A stretch of 64,000 nucleotides of DNA, from NCBI GenBank assembly GCA_036583965.1, contig JAZBQD010000014.1, positions 66,990,395-67,054,394 of the forward strand, read 5' to 3'. Positions 33,826 to 46,908 of the stretch are shown here, piece by piece (positions within the stretch are counted from its first letter, which is position 1; every line of letters begins with the position of its first letter). The notes under the pieces were generated by a model. That model ran no database searches. It had not been told where the DNA came from and saw nothing but the letters and a program-made list of their open reading frames with translations. The position numbers and the translations under genes were made by a program. The stretch comes from Prunella strophiata (Eukaryota; Chordata; Aves; Passeriformes; Prunellidae).

Positions 33826-36652
33826 GCCATTATTTTTTTACCTTGTGAATAGTACACTCCTCCAAGAGGTTCTGCTACCACACAAATAAAAGCTTTGCTT
33901 AAATCCCTTAGTTTAAACCCTTGAGTCCCTGAGGAGAATCTCTGAATGCTCCCACGAGGCCATTTGGGCTGTTCTCCTGCAGAACCATGTCCTGACAGTG
34001 GCATAATCAGAAGCTTCACCCACCAGTTTCCTAATTCCCTGTCACGTGCTAGACCAGGCCATGAAATAACAGTATGAAAAAGCAAGCCTAAGGTCATTCA
34101 GTGAAGTTAACAGCTGAACACAATGCTTTTTATCACCAGAATTGGCTTAAGTGATAACTCCTGAGTCCTGCAAAGAGCTTTTACTAAAATTCCTGTATAA
34201 ACTTAACAGCAACTTGACCATTCAAAACCATCCATCTCTCTGGACTGTCCATGTGTGGCTTGTGGTGGTTTGAGTTGTCTTACAGAGGATACAAAGAACA
34301 GTATTTAAAAAAATGTTGAGAGGAAGTGCCTGTAACCTGTGTGTAACCTCCCTGTCAGGTGGCCTGTTTGCCAGCTGTACTACAGAGAGGGATTTTAGGC
34401 TTAGTCTCACAGTGTTCTTGTTATATTTAGCTGCAACAGGAGCTTAAATTTCATTATCCAATGAGGAAACATTTGGTCTAAGGTCCTTTTGTAATCCATG
34501 GAGAGACAGAGGAGTATTCTGGAACATGTGTCTTAATGCTAAAATAAGTGTTCACAATGAGAAGGTTCATTTGCCCTTTGGAAGCAGTTATTCCTTTCCA
34601 TTTCTTAAAGAAAGACTGCAGACAACTGGTACAGATGAAGCAAAAAACCTTTTGGCTAGTTCATATGGGATGAAATTAGATGAAACTCACCCATACCTTC
34701 TCAAAACTTGCATTGTGTTCTTGAGGTCCCTTTTGCTTTACAGTGCCATCTCAAAAAGAATTCAAGGCAAACTGGTGTGTAACAGACAATGTTAACCTGT
34801 CTCAATGGTAGCATTTTGAACCTCTGTAATGGAAAGGAAATCCATTAAACAAATGGAATTCACAGGGGAAAAAAAATGATCAAAGATTTGCAAAGCAGGG
34901 ACAGAATAATTTCAGGGAAGGGTTGCGGAATCTAAGGTGATTTTCAGTACCTTTGAATATCCAGAACTCATTGCTACAGCATTGATTTTTTCAGTGTAAA
35001 ACACATCTACCTCCCTGCTACATACCTTTTTGTATAACAACCTGTTGCTCCAAGCCCTGTGTGCCTAAGTCACAGGATAGGCAGATGGATTTTTGGATGA
35101 GGACTCCAAGCCTTACTGAGTGTGTCTTGAGTTTCCCAAATTTTTGTGAATAAAGCAACACCAGTAACAGTGTCAGAATGTAGAATATCCCTGCAGTAAT
35201 TGGCAGCCTGGAGCAGTTTCTAAGTAGGTGTTTATTTCCCTGTGCTGTGGGAAAAACACAATTTCTGTAAAGGCAAGGTGCCCCACATAACAGTGTTTCA
35301 GTTAAATCTTGCTAAGCAAAAATCAAACTTTCTGATAGCCTTCTCAAGGTCTTTCTAAACTTTTATGTTCACAGGTATTCTTTTCATTCCATGCACTTCT
35401 TTCTCTAGCCTCGGTATAAATTTTTCTCAATATAAACTTGCCTGGTAGATACAGAGGATACATTTCAGAAAAGGATTTTGAAATGGGGGTGAAGAATTGT
35501 AAAGATTGTGTGCTCTTCCCAATTCTCTGTGCCTTTTCCTGTGACATTTCTCAGAGAGAACCACCCCTCAGCCTGATGGATAAATGTTTCCTTAGCATCC
35601 AGATGATGTCTTCTCTTTGATAAACAGTTGGGGAGTTGGATAAGAGAACAACTTAAAGCAAGCATGGCAGAAATAGCAGCAGACAGATCCAATTTCTCTG
35701 AGAATGCTTGAATATCTGGTTATAATAGAGCTAAATTTTATCTGTTGTAGTGTCCTGATGTGTGTATTGACTTGTTTTCCTTTGTGCCAAAAACTTTCAT
35801 GGTGTCTTCATTATCAGAGCTTGTGGAACAGGGCAACAGTTGTTTGAACTCAATCTGTGCCTTTGAATTTGACAGGCACAAGAGGACAATTGTGTGATGC
35901 TGTTCTTCAATTTTAAGTGACAGTAGGTATGTTCAGACTGTCTGTGTGATCTGGATCAGAACCAAGGGCTTTGTGATTTTCTGCCCAAAGTTGTCACTAC
36001 ATTGAGAAATCTAAATGTGTCACAAAGACATTCAAAGTGATTAACAATGCCCACAAGTAAGTGATAAAAGTCATTACACTCGGGCTTCCTATCTGCTCCT
36101 GAGGTAATAGCTGCAGGAACAGACTGCTGACTGAGTTGAAAAGGCAGCAGATTCTCAGTTTATTCTGGCAGCAAGGCAGAAGGAGCAAAATTCCTCACTC
36201 TCTCCTTGTTCCTCGATTTTCTACCATTATAAAGAGCCATTTTCATCAGGATCACAGAGTCCTCCTTCCTGATGGTGTCCCACATCCTATTATGGCCTTT
36301 TTGATGTGGGAAAAAAAGAGTTCTTCACCCTCCAGGTGGACATATATATATATCTTCCAATTTTTGGTTATTTACCTTTGCTGGGGACACAGGCCTCATT
36401 TTGTCTACTGTTTTCTTCCTTACCAAGTTTCAGATCTGCTCTTTTGGGTACTTTTCCTTAGAAAGGATGTATCCAGCCTGCATCCCAGCCAGATGAAAAC
36501 ACCCTGTGTATTCAATACACCAATAAAGAGAAAGAGATTTAATCTAGATGGTTTGAATTGCCCTTTAGCAATTTTTGCCTTCCTGAGGCAATAACTGGAC
36601 TGTAGATATTTGACATAATCAATCCTGTGGCCACCTGCTTCTCTTTATAGAC

Positions 36653-36674
36653 CATCCATAGAGCATCCATAGAT
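36653..36674. repeat. 11-bp tandem duplication
   Basis: CATCCATAGAG at 36653-36663 is followed by CATCCATAGAT at 36664-36674. Confidence 0.85.
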
Positions 36675-37522
36675 CTGAAAATAAAGTCTTGGACTGCTGC
36701 CTTCAGGACTATGCACCTAAAATTCCACTGCCTGTCAATCCCAAGTTACTGACAGCAAAAATATTAGATCTTACTCTATGTCATATCCTACAGCCCTAAA
36801 TTTTGAGGCTGGAGGGACACCCATGAACTTCATACCAAACCAACAGGAACCTCATCATAATCATCCAAAATTCCCCAGGTTGTATGGTGATAACTTGTCT
36901 CTTTCAAAAATTTGTAATTTTATTATTTCCTGTAAAAAAAGAGGCCACTGGAGGATTTTCAACATTTAAGATTCCCCTGCCTCCCCAGTTTGTCTTGTCA
37001 TTGTTAAATCTTATCTCCACTTCTTTGTTTCCACTATTCTTTTTAAAGAATCATAATTGGTACAATTATCCTTGCTATGAGAATAATTAGCTAAAGCTTT
37101 TTGACACATTAAATGGGGAACATTGTGTTTTAAGCAGCAGACACTGAAACACTGAAACAATACTGCTTTGAATAGGACCATAGAGAAGAGGCTCAGGTGA
37201 AACAATTGCTAATTTTAGCAATATGAACTTTGTACCTTTATAGAAGAAAATTAATCTCACAGTAGTTTTTGGCTGTGAAATAAAAAAAGCATTTTGGGCT
37301 CCTTTTAAAATAAACCTTTGATATTTTCGGTGATGGGAGATGGTTGCAGAATGAATTATCCTATAATGTGTCCAAAAGAACCTTGTTCTTAAAAGAAGAG
37401 GGTGTTTGATTCCTCTCCTGTGTGTCTGGGTAAGTAAAATACCACTTAATGCAAATATTTTCCAGCAAAACTTGCATTTTAGATATGAATCTCTCAACAG
37501 AGAACTGGGCAAAGTCACATAT

Positions 37523-37646
37523 CAAAAAAACTCACAAAAAACAAAACAAAGCAACAAAAAAACCCAAACAAACAAAACCTCCCCCCTCAAAAAAAAAAAA
37601 AAAAAGGAAAAAAGAAAAACCAAAACCAACAAAACAAACAAACAAT
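37523..37646. repeat. A/C-rich low-complexity patch
   Basis: CAAAA- and AAAC-type repeats surround an A17 run at 37589-37605. The K- and T-rich frames over it are translations of the repeat. Confidence 0.9.
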
Positions 37647-39774
37647 GTGATTGAATTTATTGAATTTTAAGTACTCCAGCATTGAAAAATCTGTTCCATG
37701 TTTAGCAAAATTGATTATAAGGAACAGGTACACAAAGGTACCTTTATGATATTTGAGTGCTGTCAGGTAAGCCTTGGTACCTGTTTAAACATCTCTCCCC
37801 TCCTGAATATTATGAAAATTTATCTTTGGCAAGACTGTTTTGAGACAGTCACTTGTTCACCTTCCTGAGGTATTTCAGTTTTCCAGAAAGGCCACCAGAA
37901 AATCTGTAGGCATGAGAAGGATGCTTGGAATAAGTGGATTATGGTGATGAACTGGCTTGGAAATCATCCTGTTACCAACATGGCTGGGATGAGCCTTTTT
38001 TCTTAGTTAAAAAAAAGATTGAAAATGTGATAATTCTATTTAAGAAGGAAGTTTTAACTGTTTGCTAGAACTGATTTTGGCCAGCAGTGAGTTGCAATGT
38101 TGTTTTATATCTCAGTGTTCAATCATAGAAAGTAAATGATGATAAGTTTGATGGAACTAATTACTATCAATTCACATAACTGTCACCTTAATAAATTGGA
38201 AAATAACATTAAGAAATTATTAAAACCAGCATTTTTAAGTCAAAAAAATAAATAATAAGTGGCTTAATTAATGGACGTTATTACCTATTGCAGGTTTTCC
38301 CAGATTGTTGTTTCTTCTAGGAAATGTTAAGCTAAAGAGAACAGAGAAATTTCTTTGATTTTAGCAATAAAGAACAGTGAGTTAATTTCTACTTAAATAA
38401 TTCTCTGACTTCTAAACTGACATGTGAAGCAAACTAAGTAAAGCTAAGAGGTGTGTTCATACCCTCATTGAACTGAAAGTTAATATGCTTAAATATAGAC
38501 CGTGGGGTTTAAATTCCCAAAATGTGTTTAAAAAGGCTTCAGCTATGGATCAGGACTTAAAAAAACTGAATTCACTGCTTGCCATCCTGGTTTATTCAGC
38601 TATGCATTGTGATACCTCAGCAGTCCAGGTAGGAAACATGTCCTTGGGGAATAAATGTCTCAGGGCTGCTTTTTTCATCTAAATGTTCAGCAGAAATGAA
38701 ATCCAGCTTCTTGTCCCTGAACTATTCATATAGTTATTAAAAGAAGAAATGTCAGTTGGTTTGAAGTGCATTATAGGACTGAGAAATATTTGATCAGTTC
38801 CTGGAATTGCTGCATCTGTTCTGCAAATTTGAGCAGATTATTTGATTCTTTGTGTTTTAATGACTGTAAGTGTAACTGGGGGCAAATCTTGTTTTAGTCC
38901 CAAGTAAGATTACATATCCCCAAAGCAAGACTTCAATTCTTCGCTCATCACAGCTAATTGTGTTGCAAATTCTGTAGTGCAAGGATTAATTATTATGATG
39001 TGCTTTTCATCTGGCATGTTGGGCCATAACTGTGCTACCAGACTATAAACAAAGTACAGGAAAATTGCAGATGCTTTTAGATCCCCAGAAGAAGACTAAA
39101 ATTTTAGCAAGTGTTCTTAGTTCTTGATTCTTAGTTCTACTTCACTCTGCCAGATACTTAATTTGGTTTTGTTTTGCCAGGATATTTGTTACTTCCATAA
39201 CTCTCTTCAATTTTGCATAAATTTTAAAATTGTTCATTATCTCAGATATTTTGCACCCACTGATGATTTGTCCACAAAGAAATGTGCAGTTTACTTGTGA
39301 CTGAATGCCCAGTTGATTGCCCTTCTAAACGAGAGATTACCAGAACCTGTGCTGTATCATTAAGAGGACACTCAGTTTCAGAATATGACTGAACTGCCTT
39401 GCCTTTTTCTTTCTTTGGAAGGTGTGTTCAGGTTCTCCCCTGTTAGAGATGCTTTTCAACTTCTGTCACTATTTTGACATTTTGATGCATCGCTGGGGAA
39501 TGCTGAAATAGTTGGTTTGACACTGGTGTCACAACCTTCCATCTTTGCGTGAAAGCATCTATTACTGTATTTCCACATCTAACCACAATCTAGACACTCA
39601 TGACAAACCACAATAGTCATGTTAGCCCAAGTGAAGGAGAGAAAAAGAAAACCTTCACAGCTCACTGGAAAATCACCTTCACTGTGCTAAAGCAAGATGT
39701 GAGTGCTGATGTTTCACAGAGTCCCTTGGAGCAAAAGCAACTCTCCACGCTAAAGGACAGCGGCACATGATGTG

Positions 39775-39776
39775 AA

Positions 39777-39799
<23 letters not shown>
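39775..39799. repeat. Poly-A run (25)
   Basis: Uninterrupted run of 25 A bases followed by GAAGAAAATAAAAAG, the longest homopolymer seen in the window. No retroposed body is recognisable upstream. Confidence 0.92.
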
Positions 39800-39807
<8 letters not shown>

Positions 39808-40355
39808 TAAAAAGTGTGACATTTTTGGGTACATGGGGAAAAAGAACTAAAGGATGAATGGCTATGTACTACAACAGGTTGGATGGGTTTATGGGTTCTC
39901 CATTCTTGGAAATTTTCATAACTCATCTGGAAAATATTCCAGTCAACTTTATCTAGAGTCAAAATTAACTCTCTCCATTGGGCAACGGTGTTGGAGTAGA
40001 TGAGGCACAGTCTGCCTAAGGTGTGTGATTTCAGGGTTTGTTCTGCTTGCCTCTCTCTTCAAGGACAGAGGGTGCTTCCATGACTGGTTTGACTGAGTGT
40101 CTAGCTTTTAGATGATTAGACTATGTGAGATAAATCCCATTCTAAGGCCGAGGGAACTTGGAAGAATGTAAGGGAGATGTGAGAATTAATGCTAGAAAAC
40201 AGACACAGTTCAATCTACCATGACAGGAACCTATATGCTCACACATGGCAGAGGCCACCAGGCAAAGACAAAATTCAGAAGTTAGATAGTGGAGAATATG
40301 CACTGGGATCTCTGGCACCGATAGTACTGGAATTAAGTATTCAGGAAAAAGTACT

Positions 40356-40398
40356 GAAAAATTATTATCCTTGAAAATGAAAAAATTATTGTCCTTGG
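40356..40398. repeat. Imperfect 23-bp duplication
   Basis: GAAAAATTATTATCCTTG at 40356-40373 recurs as GAAAAAATTATTGTCCTTGG at 40379-40398. Confidence 0.75.
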
Positions 40399-43300
40399 TA
40401 TCAGAAGGTTTGTATCAAGCCAGCTTCTATAGCAGGTGAGATGCAACCCACCCTCTTGGCAGAACTGAGTCTTCCTGGTGAAAAAAATAATTTATTCCTA
40501 TCTTAAGGATGTTTCTTTGAAGTCAAGTTCAGTTTATTTTCTCCCTATAAAAGCAGCAGAGAGAGAAAAGGACAGTCCAGTCCATTTCACGTTTGCCTCT
40601 CCTTCTGGACTTCTTTCTATCCATTCACCACATGGGGGAATTAAGACAACCATGATTCTAATTTAATTCCCATAGGAACATAAAGGGAGATGTAGCAAAG
40701 GCCACTGTCTGCATTAAGTATTGGTGCAGAGAGCTATTCAATGTAACTTTCTATCCTTACTTAGTGAGCATTGATTTCTCCTTGTAGGTCCCCCCTGAGC
40801 TTTCCATGTTTCAACACTTTGTGAATACCCTCGTGTGTTATCTTGAAGAAAAATTAATTGCATTTACCAGATGAAATGTAAAGGAAAGCAGCTAAAAATG
40901 TGGTATACCACTATTACTTTAAATGGCTCCTTAATTTTTAAATCATCTAAAAAATTCAGAAGTTTTTTTCTCTTCTCAGTAGTTATTTATGGACTTTTAT
41001 TTGACTATTTTACACCCAGCAATGTTTCTATGGTTTCCTTCTGGTAGATTTTTTTTGGAATATATTTTGAAAACTTGGCAGCCATACAGCATTTCTTTAT
41101 ATTGTGCATGCAAACTATCAGATTTTTAATGAGATAGCTGTGAAAATCTCAGAACCAAAGACATAGAACAACTACTGTTCAGAATTCTGCCTTGTCTCAT
41201 AAGAAACAAAAAGAGGACACGTCCTGCACATCACTCAGTTTATAAACTCAGACTGGGTAATCACAGAAAATTTTTAAGTCTGAAGATCAACCCTCTCTTT
41301 CTCTACTACTGTAACTTGCTGTCACTCGTTACATCACCCATAAAATTATTAGGCAAGATCCTTGGGCCACTAATTATTTATTTGCTCTGCAAAATGCCCA
41401 GCTCACTGAAGCAGCTAAATTGAATAATAATGTTGGTGAGACAGTGGGTGGCTTTGATAGAACCAGTTTGCTGTCAGAGGGAATTGTTTGCAAAACATAG
41501 TTAGATTTAACACAACATCATGAAGTGTCTTATTGCCCTGCTTTTCAGAAAGGAGGGAGATAAATTTGTGATATTGAAGACTCTTTTATATGGGTGTTTT
41601 TCCAGCTCTTATAAACCACATTTAATTTAGGATTTTGCTAAACAGGCATTTTAACAGGTAACCTCCACTTCAGGTATAGACAGCAACAGGAGAGTCTGAT
41701 TATTCTACCTATATGCATATCTGCTCTAGCTTTACTTCAGATTATCTTGCTAAAAATAAAACTCTGTGCACTACAGTATTCCTTCATTTTTCTCTGTGTA
41801 GTATACATGTAGTGATATGATGGCAAATCACCACCGGGAATTCATCTTTAGTAATCTTCATTACTGGGTTTACAGAGATGCCTTTAAAACTTTAAAAGCA
41901 TATTTTAGTCAATATATTGCAAGATTCTGCCTCTTTTTCCCACACCACAGTAGTGTTTACCATTGCCTGTTTCATATAAGTGTGACTCTAATCAGGCATC
42001 TGTCCAAAAGTGGGAAAGATTTTGATTCATACCCTTCAAAAAATAACTATCATTTTGAATTTTCTTCAAAATTCCTCTGGTTCCTCTGAAATAACCTTTC
42101 CTAGTGGAATCCACAAGAATATGAGGTTTCTTGGGTACTAGTTTAGTATCTTTGGCATTTAACTGCAGTGATTCTGTATTCAGATGCACAGACTTGCAAT
42201 TATAGTCATTGTAGGAGATAAAATATTGATCTTTCTGCATATTGGTGTGCATGCTGGTACTTGATTTTGGGAATATGTTAATGTGAAAGATCTCAAAATG
42301 ATGCAGTCAATTGCAGAGGTAACCATTGGTGTCTTCAGTTTCCTAATTTTGTATTTCTTTGTGAATAGTCTGTGATTACAAAGGAAGATATCAATTCTTT
42401 CCTTTCAGATGTAACTCTGTATGTTGCTTAAAACAGTTGTCAATATTAAAAAGAAATGGTTAATGTATTCCTTGCTGTGCATTTCAATATCTATTCACCA
42501 TTAAATTCCTACTGGTCAAATTTTCCTTTGGTGTATTGGCTAAAACATTTGTTAGACTGACAGATATGGATATAATTTATAGATTTCTAAGTAAGAAAAC
42601 AGGGAACATGCATAAATATAGATCTCTACAGTAAGAGTCAAGAGTGTGAACCAATGAATGGATCCACTTGGATGTACTCTGCAAAGTTCTGGTGTCTTAG
42701 CCAGAATTATTTGATGAAGGTTTTTAGCTTTTTGAGCTAATATTTCTCATTGACTACGAAACCAACAGCAGGTTGGGAAAGGAAAGCAGAGCAATAAACA
42801 GCACCTGTTTTACAGAATAATTTGCTGGAATTAAACTCTTGTTAATGTATAAAACAATCAACTGGAAATGTAGCCAACAATAAAAAAAAAAAATAGTGTT
42901 CAAAGATGATTAATCTTAGAAGTCTGTTGCACTAGCACTGGATCTCAAGGGAAAAAAGCTTCATATTGACATTTGACAAAGCTAATTTTAGTAACTGATA
43001 ATTGATGGATGTTTTTCTAGTCTAATGTGGTTGCTTGATCTCTTGATCTCTGCTCTGTCTCCAAATAAGGTCCATTTATTTAATTTTACCCAGCAGCCTG
43101 ATTATGCATCATAAGCGTATTTCCATTAAAATTTAAAATGTCTAATGCTTTCTGTGTTCTTTTGCTAGAGATATAAATGCAAAAGAATCACAGATAGGCA
43201 CAGTACCAAAGGTTTCACAAAATCACCCAGAAAGACAGAGATAAAATAAGGCACCTGAATTCTCCCATTGACTGGAGCTCTCTAGGTGGAGCCTCTACAT

Positions 43301-43463
43301 CTGAGAGCACAAATTGTGGTGTTGAGAACAGAACCGCACCCAACGTCAAAAGATCTGCAGTATAAACCCAGAGGAGGTTTTTTCAAATGAAAGAGGGAAT
43401 AATTAGCAGACAGAGAAACTGGGAGATTGGGGCCAGGCAATGAAACATATAAAATACATGTAG

Positions 43464-43551
43464 GTGTGACACTTAGGAACATGGATCAGTGGTAGCCTTG
43501 GCAGTGCTGAGTTTATGGTTTGAGTTAATGATTTTAAAGGCCTTTTCTGAA
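43464..43551 (+). mobile_element. CR1 LINE 3' end remnant
   Basis: Short plus-strand CR1 tail: GACACTTAGGAACATGGATC, AGTGGTAGCCTTGGCAGTGC and GGCCTTTTCTGAA. It is similar to 12605-12700 of the better-preserved copy. The terminal octamers are not recognisable. Confidence 0.88.
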
Positions 43552-44647
43552 ATAATCATCCTAGATCCTCCTTACTTGTACCTGCCCCAACCTTTTGCAG
43601 TCAGGTTCTTTAGGATCTCTACAGGCACAAGCAGATTTCAGGTTTTCATGTTCTCAGTGAGGCAATTTTCTGGACAGCAGGACTACTCAGAGATTTGGAT
43701 CAATGAGGAGTCATCCCTCCCCTGCCCCACAGTTTCCTTGGATCCTGCTTGGCTCTGTCTCACCAGCAAACCACAAGTTTTGCACTTCAGCCTCCCAGGT
43801 GGGAGATGTACATCGTGTCCTGCTCTCCCTGTGAAGTTATCAAAAGGCTTTATGCATGAGCTCACTTGACTCTATGAAAGCAGAGAGATTTTCTTTAATC
43901 AGAGTTAAGTACCCCTTTTTTCTGCTGGTTTGAAGTGGGAGCTCTTTGGAAGATGATTTTTACTGTGTTGCTATCATTGCCTAAGTAGGGGCACAGTCAT
44001 TAGTAATAGAAAGTAAACACTATTAAAAGGAGGGGGGGCAACCACTGTAAGCAGGCCAACCTTCAAGTAGCAATTTTAATGAAAAAATTGTGAATAATAA
44101 TGGACTAAGAATCTGAACCCATACAAATAACAGAAAATATTTGCAGTGATGGATAGAGGAAGGAATTTTAATGTTTGAATAAGCCATTCTGCTAACATCA
44201 AACTAGAGCTGATCGATGTTTTTCCATTGGCAGGGAAATTAAATGGACATAAATTTGTTTACTGCAGGGACTACTCAATTTTCTAGTTTCCACTGAAATG
44301 ACCCCTTTCCCCTATATACTATGGCAGTTTCGAATGACATTTTGAATGCAACCTTGTGATTTGACTCACAGATTGCTTCAGAGTTCTGTTAATGTGTGTT
44401 AATAAATTGCCCCCACAGCACTGATGAGGTAAAAAACCCCACAAACATGTAGGGAGTTGCAATGCAGGGGTCTCTCAAAAATCTATTTTACTATATCCTG
44501 TCTGTGCAGGATTCTGGCCCCACACAGGCAAAATACATGAATACCTCTGTCCCAGCCAGGGGCCTAAGTGTTTTAGCCAATGTTTAAAAGTAGTCAAAAT
44601 TTTAATTACAGAGAAAACACTGGAAATAATAGTCTGGTTATGTCCAC
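43552..44647. other. Non-coding stretch, no gene seen
   Basis: No gene or transposon recognised. The paired open frames at 43489-43869 (+) and 43683-43865 (-) begin in or near CR1 and have no family match. Confidence 0.55.
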
Positions 44648-44821
44648 AAAAAAGAAAAGAAAAGAAAAGAAAAGAAAAGAAAAGAAAAGAAAAGAAAAGA
44701 AAAGAAAAGAAAAGAAAAGAAAAGAAAAGAAAAGAAAAGAAAAGAAAAGAAAAGAAAAGAAAAGAAAAGAAAAGAAAAGAAAAGAAAAGAGAAAGAAAAG
44801 AAAAGAGAGAAAAGAGAAAAA
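44648..44821. repeat. (AAAAG)28 within a 174-nt homopurine run
   Basis: Twenty-eight uninterrupted AAAAG units (44650-44789) continue into GA-interrupted units. Every base from 44648 to 44821 on the plus strand is A or G. Such strand asymmetry can form intramolecular triplex DNA and is prone to length change. The frames of 97 and 124 codons over it (K/R/E-rich and F/L/S-rich) are repeat translations. Confidence 0.97.
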
Positions 44822-46179
44822 CCAAAACCCCAAACAATTTAGAAATCATTTCAATTTTCTAAATACAATTTAGGACTGGAGCATTTTTCACGTTCCTTTT
44901 TTTCTTTATTTTTTCTCTTCTTCTTTCTCTGTCTTTCACCCTCTTATTCTGTTATTTCTTCTGTGGGGAAAATAAAAATTCTAAAAAAAGTTCTTTAAAA
45001 TTCTTTGATATTTACCAAGGATTTTCAGTAAGAAAAGAACTGACAACACAGAAATAAATGGGGGGAAAATTACCTCCATAATCTAAAAATTCCAGGCAGC
45101 CAAAATATTGCAGTTTCAGCTTTAAGCACAATGACACTTGAGATGGTGTTGAAATTTTTCAGTTCCAACCCAGAATAAACTAGCTTTTGTGGAGTGAACA
45201 ATAATTTCAACTTGAAGTGATTTTTTTGGACTAAAACATTGGATTTTTATTGAGATGCCATCATAGAATTATTTTTTTAATGGAAACTGGAATTAAAAAA
45301 AAAATAGTAGCTTAAATAGTTGACATTTTTCAGAGTGCAACAGCTTCTTTTTATTTTTGTAATTGAGTTGATGTTAAATTTTGGGATACTTTTCTGAATC
45401 TAGTCTTTTACTCTTAAAAAGGAATTGAGAAAATTAATAAACATATTTTACAGAAACTGAGTAATATATAGGTAAATGAATTAATTTTGTTTTAGAAAAT
45501 ATACAAAAAATTAACCTCTTGAACTATACAGGACATCTTATAAGGGTCAGCATTTGAGGTGGTTTGGTTGCTAGGAAACAATCACTAAAGGTGGTCAGGA
45601 TAGCAATTGTTTTATTTCAAATAAGAACATTAATTAATGTGCAAGTACTATAAAATATATCAGGTATCTGTTGATGTAGGAGTACATACAGAAAAGATTA
45701 GGATTCAGTTAAAATTTTTTTAGTGGAAATCAAATAGCCTCAACAGGTACAGGGAGTTCTCTTAATTGGTTAAAATGTATCTATAAATGCAAAAAAAAAA
45801 GTTAGTAAGGAGTCTAACCCTGATGAAAAATGCATCTTTCTTGTTGTTACATTCATTAATTGTATTGCATAAAGAACACAAAATAAAATACTTCATAAAA
45901 ACCACAGCTGCAGACTTTGTCATGAGTGTGAAGACTGGAACTATACAAAATGAAAGAAAATATATTATCAGAAAAAAATCCAATTAAACGATGAATTCTC
46001 ATCTAGGGTGACTGCACAGTTAGAGAAATTTGGGCAGATACAACAAAAACTCAGCAGGGTTACAAATCTAATCTGGGGCTTGGACTTCTTCGTGGGTTGG
46101 GGATAAAACCCCATGCTAAGAGCACAATTTCTCCTTTGTCAAAATACAAAACATCCCCAAAATCCCCAGTACAGCCTCG

Positions 46180-46390
46180 TTCCTGAGCTGTTCACACCAC
46201 CAGCACCTGCAGAGGGTAATTAGGATGTCACCAAACGCTGGGGAGGGACCAACACCCCGGGGGTGGCACCCTGAGGTGGTGGGAGCTCTCTGCTGCTCTG
46301 CCAGGGGCTGGGGGAAAGTGACACCTGAAGTGCATCTCATGTTCCAGCTGGGAGAGGAGGCAGAACGGGGAGGAAAGGAATCCAAGTGCA
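46180..46390. other. Local GC-rich patch
   Basis: Visibly richer in G and C than its surroundings, with a few CpG sites (for example in CCCCGGGGG near 46255). Open frames exist on both strands (97 codons minus, 64 codons plus) but no protein family is recognised. It could be an old unrecognised repeat or a small island; it is too short and CpG-poor to be called a promoter. Confidence 0.4.
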
Positions 46391-46757
46391 CATCTTTCAA
46401 ACCTGACACTGATGAATGATTTAAGTCCCTACTTGTCCTTCAAACATTAAATGCTTATGGTGAATTTTTAAAAGTGCTTCCTGCCAAATCAGAGTAGGGT
46501 CTGTGGCTCCTAGCAGCCTTCATAAATGACATTCAAGCTTTACTTAATTATAATATTTCCATGTTTATTTACTAGATATAATGTTGCATGCTCATTGTTA
46601 AATTCAGAAAAAAATGTGATTTATAAATGTTTTCTGGGGCAGAGTTGTTTAATATTTAATCCTTATTGCTGACAATACCCTTTCCAGGGGTATGAAATAT
46701 ACTGTTTGCAAATCTCAACACAAATCTAGCAAAACTATTAAAAAAAACCCCACAATA

Positions 46758-46908
46758 TCTGCACTGTTCAAAGCTTTCCATTTTAATAAATATACTTTTG
46801 AAAAGATTCTCCTGGTTTTTTTTGGGTTTTTGTTTTTTTTTTTTTCCAAATTCTGCACTGTTCAAAGCTTTCCATTTTAATAAACATACTTTTGAAAAGA
46901 TTCCCCTG
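46758..46908. repeat. 94-bp-period tandem duplication
   Basis: The 57 bp at 46758-46814 (starting TCTGCACTGTTCAAAGC) recur at 46852-46908 with only two T-to-C differences. A T-rich spacer containing a 13-T run lies between. A third trace of the spacer edge (CCAAATTCTG) follows at 46917-46926. The high identity suggests a recent event. Confidence 0.93.

Larger units (their letters stand above)
33826..43463. other. Non-coding stretch, 9.6 kb
   Basis: The longest stretch in the window without a recognised gene or mobile element. It holds an A/C-rich low-complexity patch (37523-37646), an A25 run (39775-39799) and small duplications at 36653-36674 and 40356-40398. The 152-codon frame at 36136-36594 and the 143-codon minus frame at 37087-37518 match no known family. 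Confidence 0.5.

Noticed and set aside
33826..34100. Possible extension of the CR1 fragment or another retroelement
   Set aside because: GC-richer, but none of the expected CR1 landmarks appear in order.
36136..36594. 152-codon plus-strand frame
   Set aside because: No domain or family match. The composition is that of a chance frame, with a TA repeat translated in the middle, and it has no splice or promoter support.
37087..37518. 143-codon minus-strand frame
   Set aside because: No family match; AT-rich, with no supporting signals.
44475..44873. F/L/S-rich and K/R/E-rich frames of 75-124 codons, resembling membrane or charged proteins
   Set aside because: They are translations of the AAAAG pentanucleotide repeat.
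45628..45641. Palindrome ACATTAATTAATGT
   Set aside because: A 14-bp AT-rich palindrome is expected by chance in DNA of this composition.
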